Shown here piece after piece: positions 59,489 to 64,000 of a stretch of DNA of 64,000 nucleotides. This stretch comes from Sediminibacterium sp. KACHI17 (GTDB lineage: Bacteria > Bacteroidota > Bacteroidia > Chitinophagales > Chitinophagaceae). Position 1 is the stretch's first letter, and the number at the start of each line of letters is the position of its first letter. Below the pieces are notes generated by a model. The model saw only the letters and a program-made list of their open reading frames with translations. It was not told the origin of the DNA and did not search any database. Location of the stretch: positions 2,294,001 to 2,358,000 of the forward strand of contig NZ_AP029612.1 in the NCBI RefSeq assembly GCF_040362915.1. Direction: 5' to 3'. The translations under genes were made by a program, and so were the position numbers.

Positions 59489-60418
59489 ATGATCAGAATG
59501 AATGTTTTAGGTAAGTTGGTGCAAGTGCACAAATGGAGATTAGGGATCACCTATCTGTTGTTTTCATTGGAAATGACTGGTTCCTTATTACGTCCTTTCT
59601 TTTTGGGAATGGCCATCAATGATCTGATGGAACATTCTTACAGAGGATTGATATTATTATCGCTGGTACATTTTATATGGCTGGTGATCGGTACGATCAG
59701 ACACCGTTATGATACCCGAACCTATTCAGCTATTTACACTTCATTGGTAACAACATTTCTTTCCAAAAAGATCAAATCACAAGAAGTATCTAAACTGAGT
59801 GCGCATTCCACATTGGCAAGAGAGTTTGTTGATTTCCTGGAATTCGATCTGGTGTATATCATCGAAGCAGTGTATAATATTCTGGGATCGATGATCTTAT
59901 TATTCTTTTATCAGTCTTCTGTTGTACTGCTTTGTCTGGTGATATTATTACCGGTGATGACGATCAGTTATTTCTATGGAAAGAAAATGAAACGTCTGAC
60001 GCAACTGAAGAATGATGAGCTGGAAAGACAGGTGCATGTGATCTCTTCGGGAGACTCTACTGCCATTCATAAACATTTCAATAACCTGCGTAAATGGCAA
60101 ATACGTATCAGTGATCAGGAAGCCTGGAATTTTGGAGTGATGGAATTGATGGTAATGGTTGTGATCGCATTATCGCTTTTGATCACGAATCAGGTAGCGG
60201 GTACCACGGTTTTGGCTGGTAATATCATTGGTATTTATAACTATATCCTGAAGTTCGTTTCAGGATTGGATACGATTCCTTATACCGTACAACGCATCAC
60301 TGCATTGAATGATATCACACAACGAATCCGTTTACAGGCAGATGAATTTCCGGATGAACCCGATCAGCAGAATGGTACTGCTGTGCACATCATGAAACGA
60401 TCAGAAACGGCTGCATAA
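59489..60418 (+). CDS. ABC-transporter six-helix membrane domain without ATPase, 309 aa
   Basis: Membrane helices in the pattern of an ABC exporter TMD: LGITYLLFSLEMTG... (about 18-45), GLILLSLVHFIWLVIG (about 53-68), a long cytoplasmic-loop helix region (RHRYDTRTYSAIYTSLVTTFLSKKIKSQE), IIEAVYNILGSMILLFFYQ, VVLLCLVILLPVMTISYFYG, and a last pair near 220-265. No Walker A, ABC signature or Walker B is present; the chain ends after a coupling-like ITALNDITQRI helix. The family of six-helix ABC-TMD proteins without a nucleotide domain exists, but its role is unknown. It follows the ATP-grasp-SET gene by about 100 bases. Confidence 0.75.
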   Translation: MIRMNVLGKLVQVHKWRLGITYLLFSLEMTGSLLRPFFLGMAINDLMEHSYRGLILLSLVHFIWLVIGTIRHRYDTRTYSAIYTSLVTTFLSKKIKSQEVSKLSAHSTLAREFVDFLEFDLVYIIEAVYNILGSMILLFFYQSSVVLLCLVILLPVMTISYFYGKKMKRLTQLKNDELERQVHVISSGDSTAIHKHFNNLRKWQIRISDQEAWNFGVMELMVMVVIALSLLITNQVAGTTVLAGNIIGIYNYILKFVSGLDTIPYTVQRITALNDITQRIRLQADEFPDEPDQQNGTAVHIMKRSETAA

Positions 60419-60424
60419 ACGGAG

Positions 60425-60468
60425 ATGAGGGTATCTGATAAAATCTTCTTAATTTATACCCTCATTTA
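60425..60468 (+). terminator. Hairpin terminator
   Basis: Perfect 10-bp stem ATGAGGGTAT/ATACCCTCAT (60425-60434 and 60456-60465) with a 21-base AT-rich loop. It ends the ATP-grasp/SET/ABC-TMD run. Confidence 0.65.
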
Positions 60469-60490
60469 TCAATAACAAAGCAAGGATCAT

Positions 60491-61264
60491 ATGAAAAAAC
60501 AGCTATTGCTGATGACCACTGCCATTGTGTGTGGAACACTCGCGCAGGCACAAAGACTGAATATGGACAGTCTGGTGAAAGAATCAAAAAAAACAGAACA
60601 ATGGGAACCCGTTCCCGCCATGGTTACTCCCGGTAAAACCAATGCTGATGCACCTTCTGATGCTATTGTGCTGTTCAATGGGAAAGACCTTAATAGCTTT
60701 CAAAAAAAGGGCGGTGGGCAACCTGGTTGGAAAATTGAAAAAGACGGATCATTGACCGTTGTAAAAATGTCTGGTGATATACAAACCAAACAGGGTTTTG
60801 GCAGTTGTCAATTACATATTGAATGGAAAGCGCCTGCTGCCATCGCCGGTAATGGTCAATCACGTGGAAATAGCGGTATTTTCTTCATGGGTAAATATGA
60901 ATTACAAGTATTGGACTCTTATAATAATCCTACATACGTAAATGGACAAGCAGCCAGTATTTATAAGCAACATATTCCTTTGGTGAATGCAAGCAGAAAA
61001 CCGGGAGAATGGCAATCCTATGATGTGATCTTCACCGCACCACAGTTTTATGCTGATGGACAAATCCAAACACCTGCAAGGATTACTGTATTCCATAATG
61101 GAGTGTTGGTGCAAAACAATGTAGAGATCAAGGGTGGAACAGAATGGATTGGTCCGGCCAGCTACAAAAAGCATGGTGATAAAGAACCACTGATCTTGCA
61201 AGATCATGGCAATGATGGTGGTAATCCGATGAGTTATAGAAATATTTGGGTGAGAGAACTGTAA
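60491..61264 (+). CDS. Exported DUF1080-family protein, 257 aa
   Basis: Signal peptide (about 1-20). The DUF1080/3-keto-disaccharide-hydrolase-like jelly roll follows: DAIVLFNGKDLNSFQKKGG (about 57-75), WKIEKDGSLTVV, DIQTKQGFGSCQLHIEWKAP (about 96-115), GNSGIFFMGKYELQVLDSYNN (about 126-146) and a terminal YRNIWVREL. Periplasmic, likely acting on oxidised disaccharides or glycosides. A word-repeat follows the stop directly. Confidence 0.85.
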   Translation: MKKQLLLMTTAIVCGTLAQAQRLNMDSLVKESKKTEQWEPVPAMVTPGKTNADAPSDAIVLFNGKDLNSFQKKGGGQPGWKIEKDGSLTVVKMSGDIQTKQGFGSCQLHIEWKAPAAIAGNGQSRGNSGIFFMGKYELQVLDSYNNPTYVNGQAASIYKQHIPLVNASRKPGEWQSYDVIFTAPQFYADGQIQTPARITVFHNGVLVQNNVEIKGGTEWIGPASYKKHGDKEPLILQDHGNDGGNPMSYRNIWVREL

Positions 61265-61361
61265 AATAAGAAACGGGAAACAATGAAATAGGAAATAAGA
61301 AAGGCTATTTGATTACTTTCTTGTTTCCTATTTTCTGTTTCTTACTTCCTGTTTTCTCAGA
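61265..61361. repeat. Shuffled-word inverted repeat R9
   Basis: ATAGGAAATAAGAAAG (61288-61303) pairs with CTTTCTTGTTTCCTAT (61316-61331) at 15 of 16 positions. The outer words (AATAAGAAACGGGAAACAATG; TTTCTGTTTCTTACTTCCTG) pair only after permutation. It begins right after the DUF1080 stop. Confidence 0.65.
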
Positions 61362-61433
61362 TTACGTAAAAATACCTATTGCCATCCTTACGCTTCTGCC
61401 CTTATCTTGCGCACCTGTTAAGAAGAGATATTC

Positions 61434-63596
61434 ATGATGGCATCACCTGCAACTATTTTACAATCTGTTTTTGGTTATACTTCATTCCGGCACAACCAGG
61501 AAGCGATCATTGATCACTTGCTAGGCGGAAAAGATGCTTTGGTATTGATGCCTACAGGTGGAGGTAAGAGTTTATGTTATCAGGTACCTGCATTATGTCT
61601 GGATGGAGTAACGATCGTTGTAAGTCCGTTGATCGCATTGATGAAAGATCAAGTGGATGCACTATTATTATCAGGTGTCAAAGCAGCTTTTCTCAACAGT
61701 ACACAACACCCATCAGAACGTGAAGCAATTTTACAACAGCTGCGTAAGAATGAATTGAAGTTGTTGTATGTAGCACCAGAGCGATTGGTAGGTGCTGAGA
61801 TCAACTTACTTCAGTTTTTGAAAGAACAGGCAACTCCCGCACTCTTTGCCATCGATGAAGCGCATTGTATCAGCCAGTGGGGCCACGATTTCAGACCGGA
61901 ATACCGCATTCTGCATGAATTGAAAATACAGTTTCCGAACATTCCGGTGATTGCATTGACCGCTACTGCAGATGGACTGACCAAAAAAGATATCGTTGAT
62001 CAATTACAACTTAAAGATTACCGGGTTTTTGAAAATAGTTTTAACAGACCCAACATTACCTATTACGTAAAACCCAAACGTAATTATTATGATGAACTGT
62101 TAGATTATCTGGAAACACACAAAGACGATAGTGGTATCGTTTACTGTTTGAGTAGAAATGCGACCGAAAAATTAGCTGAAGATCTGAAAGCGGATGGGTT
62201 TAATGCAGAAGCGTATCATGCAGGACTGGATAAATCAACACGCGATCAACGTCAGGATCTTTTTTTAAAAGATGATATCAAGATCATGGTGGCAACCATT
62301 GCTTTTGGAATGGGCATTAATAAAAGTAATGTGCGCTATGTTATTCATGCTGATCTTCCTAAAAATATTGAAGGGTATTATCAGGAAACAGGAAGAGCCG
62401 GAAGAGATGGTTTACCAAGTGAAGCCGTTTTATTTTATGGTGCCGGCGATGTGATGAAGTTGAAAAACTTTGCTCAGATCGATAATAATCCCGAGCAAAC
62501 AAAAATTCTTTTGGATAAGCTCGATAAGATGGTTGCATTTTGTGAGACCAGACAATGCAGAAGAAAGTATTTGCTGAATTATTTTGGTGAGCAAGCCCCT
62601 GAGTATTGTGGCACATGTGATACTTGTATTCATAAACCTGAGTTATCAGATCAAACCATTGTAGCGCAAAAGATCATGAGTGCTGTAGCACGCGTGAATG
62701 AAAAATTTGGCTTGGGTTATATTGCTGATCTGCTGAGAGGAAGCAATAGTGAAAAAATAAGACCTGAACATAAAGAGTTGAAAGTGTATGGTATCGGAAA
62801 AGACAAGCCCAGAGACGAATGGATGCACTATACACGAGAACTTTTATCCAGTGGTTATTTGCAAATGAGCGACAGCCAATATCCGGTTTTGCAGTTGACT
62901 GAAAAAAGCAAGGGTGTATTGTTTCGTGGAGAGAAAGTATTCCTACATGCACCTATTCAGATCACAACAGTAAAAGAACCTGTGATTTATCAGCAGTTGC
63001 CATATGAAAATGATTTATTTGAGAATCTTAAAAAGCTTCGGAATAAAATTGCACATGAAGAAAATGTACCGGCATATCTGATCTTCAGCGATAGTAGTTT
63101 GATTGATCTGGCTACCTATCTACCTTTTACCACTGACGATCTGAGTAAGATATCAGGTTTTGGTGTATATAAAATCGAAAAATATGGGGAAGCGTTTTTA
63201 GAGCATGTGCAGGATTATTGCAATGAACAAGGATTAGACACAAGAATAGAGCTGAAGCAACCCAAGCGAGAACGAAAGACCAAGCAACCCAGAGAAAGAG
63301 ACACAGATACCAAGAAAGTATCGCTGGAATTTTATCAAAGCGGAATGAGCATTACTGATATTGCAGAAAAAAGACTTCTTTCTGTGAATACAATCGAGAC
63401 ACATTTAGCGTTTTATATTTCATCCGGAAAGCTGGATATTAATAATTTTGTACCCCCCGACAAGCAGGAGCTGATCCGTACCGCACTCACAAAATATGGA
63501 AAAAGTAGTCTGCGACTTTTGAAAGAAAACCTACCTGAGGAAATTGGTTATGGTGATATCAAATTCACCATAGCAGCAACTGAAATCAATTCATAA
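61434..63596 (+). CDS. recQ: ATP-dependent DNA helicase RecQ
   Basis: 720 residues. Helicase core with TGGGKSLCYQVPA (about 41-53), DEAH box IDEAHCISQWGHDFRPEY (about 139-156), ALTATA and GRAGRDG (about 321-327). A zinc-binding RQC segment has its first Cys in TRQCRRKYLLNYFGE and two more in CGTCDTC (about 393-399), followed by a winged helix. An HRDC domain lies at about 520-600 (NLKKLRNKIAHEENVPAYLIFSD). A C-terminal extension has a helix-turn-helix-like SITDIAEKRLLSVNTIETHLAFYI, as in RecQ proteins of Bacteroidota and Bacillus. Acts in recombination and replication-fork repair. Confidence 0.95.
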   Translation: MMASPATILQSVFGYTSFRHNQEAIIDHLLGGKDALVLMPTGGGKSLCYQVPALCLDGVTIVVSPLIALMKDQVDALLLSGVKAAFLNSTQHPSEREAILQQLRKNELKLLYVAPERLVGAEINLLQFLKEQATPALFAIDEAHCISQWGHDFRPEYRILHELKIQFPNIPVIALTATADGLTKKDIVDQLQLKDYRVFENSFNRPNITYYVKPKRNYYDELLDYLETHKDDSGIVYCLSRNATEKLAEDLKADGFNAEAYHAGLDKSTRDQRQDLFLKDDIKIMVATIAFGMGINKSNVRYVIHADLPKNIEGYYQETGRAGRDGLPSEAVLFYGAGDVMKLKNFAQIDNNPEQTKILLDKLDKMVAFCETRQCRRKYLLNYFGEQAPEYCGTCDTCIHKPELSDQTIVAQKIMSAVARVNEKFGLGYIADLLRGSNSEKIRPEHKELKVYGIGKDKPRDEWMHYTRELLSSGYLQMSDSQYPVLQLTEKSKGVLFRGEKVFLHAPIQITTVKEPVIYQQLPYENDLFENLKKLRNKIAHEENVPAYLIFSDSSLIDLATYLPFTTDDLSKISGFGVYKIEKYGEAFLEHVQDYCNEQGLDTRIELKQPKRERKTKQPRERDTDTKKVSLEFYQSGMSITDIAEKRLLSVNTIETHLAFYISSGKLDINNFVPPDKQELIRTALTKYGKSSLRLLKENLPEEIGYGDIKFTIAATEINS

Positions 63597-63681
63597 CAAA
63601 GGCGTTTGGATTGCTATAATAAGTTTCATATTCATTAAGTATTATGAAACGATGATGCCATGCGCCATTAAATCAGGAATT

Positions 63682-64000
63682 ATGCATGGAAAGATCACAG
63701 TGATGATCGCTGACGATCATCTTGTTTTTCGTGAGGGATTGAAAGAGATGTTGTCGCGTCACCCTGAGCTGATACTCAAAGCAGAAGCATCCAATGGGAA
63801 AGAATTGTTATTGAAAGCAAAACAATATGCGCCCGAAGTGATCATTACCGATGTAAAAATGCCACATATGGATGGGATAGAGACCACAAAGAAACTTTGT
63901 CGCTCTTATCCTGGAGCAAGGATCATTGCACTCAGTTCTTTTAGTGAAGATCATCTGATCATTGATATGCTCGAAGCGGGAGCCCAAGGCTTTTTATTGA
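63682..64000 (+). CDS. Response regulator, N-terminal part (3' end outside window)
   Basis: 106 codons of a receiver domain: VMIADDHLVFREGLKEML with acidic DD, phosphoacceptor Asp in VIITDVKMPHMDGIETTK, switch ALSSFSED, and GAQGFLL just before the window edge, where the conserved Lys would follow. The DDHxxFREGL opening is that of NarL/FixJ-type regulators, so a LuxR-type HTH is expected beyond the edge. The ATG at 63652 is an alternative start. Family expectation only for the unseen part. Confidence 0.85.
   Translation, partial: MHGKITVMIADDHLVFREGLKEMLSRHPELILKAEASNGKELLLKAKQYAPEVIITDVKMPHMDGIETTKKLCRSYPGARIIALSSFSEDHLIIDMLEAGAQGFLL

Noticed and set aside
286..61361. CRISPR array or insertion-sequence remnants as explanation of the repeats
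   Set aside because: No constant repeat length or spacers, no target duplications, and no transposase or Cas gene in the window.

Overview
The window is ordinary chromosome of a Bacteroidota bacterium, most likely from the Chitinophagaceae/Chitinophagales. Four things support this. The A+T-rich genes are preceded by TAnnTTTG-type promoter boxes rather than TATAAT. There is a type IX secretion sorting domain on a subtilase. Many secreted proteins and lipoproteins are of Bacteroidota type (DUF1080, META/DUF4377, M57, YaiO, LpxR). The gene set includes KdnB, NagA, GH3 and a ThiL/S41 pair. No phage, plasmid, insertion sequence, CRISPR array, rRNA or recognisable tRNA was seen. About 63 protein genes cover most of the sequence, and both window ends cut a gene (an aminotransferase tail and a response regulator head).

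Layout. 1-4.6 kb: aminotransferase end, two tiny genes, a MurG-like glycosyltransferase whose conserved N terminus lies upstream of every usual start codon, an EamA exporter, SixA and the tRNA 2-selenouridine synthase MnmH. 4.6-8.3 kb: a leftward 5-oxoprolinase operon (pxpB-pxpC-pxpA) with an NRAMP-type transporter. 8.3-15.8 kb: membrane and exported proteins, including an Ala/Thr-rich repeat protein behind a possible sigma-54 promoter, a LuxR-type regulator and a cytochrome c lipoprotein. 15.9-35 kb: housekeeping and salvage genes (Nfu-type Fe-S carrier, PnuC with a NadR-like kinase, MtgA, GH3, inositol phosphatase, ThiL, NagA, RecX, DnaN, KdsB).

35-45.7 kb: a two-sided locus. A hybrid histidine kinase, a receiver protein, a TPR/YaiO-type outer-membrane protein and an unknown membrane-anchored protein run rightward. 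They converge on a leftward pair: a HEAT-repeat membrane protein and a 1191-residue fusion of a processive GT2 synthase with an LtaS-like phosphotransferase. This looks like a regulated surface-polysaccharide system whose synthase carries its own decorating enzyme. 46-54 kb: KdnB (making, with KdsB, a case for 8-amino-Kdo lipopolysaccharide), a DEAD-box helicase, and divergent secreted M57 and S8 proteases.

54.5-60.4 kb: the most unusual block. Leftward RidA and D-threonine-aldolase-like genes face a rightward run: a stand-alone SET protein, an ATP-grasp ligase, an ATP-grasp-SET fusion, and an ABC-transporter membrane domain without an ATPase. The combination suggests a small pathway that joins amino acids or peptides by ATP-grasp chemistry, methylates them with SET enzymes, and possibly exports them. 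60.5-64 kb: DUF1080 protein, RecQ and the start of a response regulator.

A second theme is a set of about a dozen intergenic imperfect inverted repeats. Each is built from shuffled short words and sits on or next to stop codons. They supply the last codons of several genes, and one apparently lies inside the NadR-like kinase gene.
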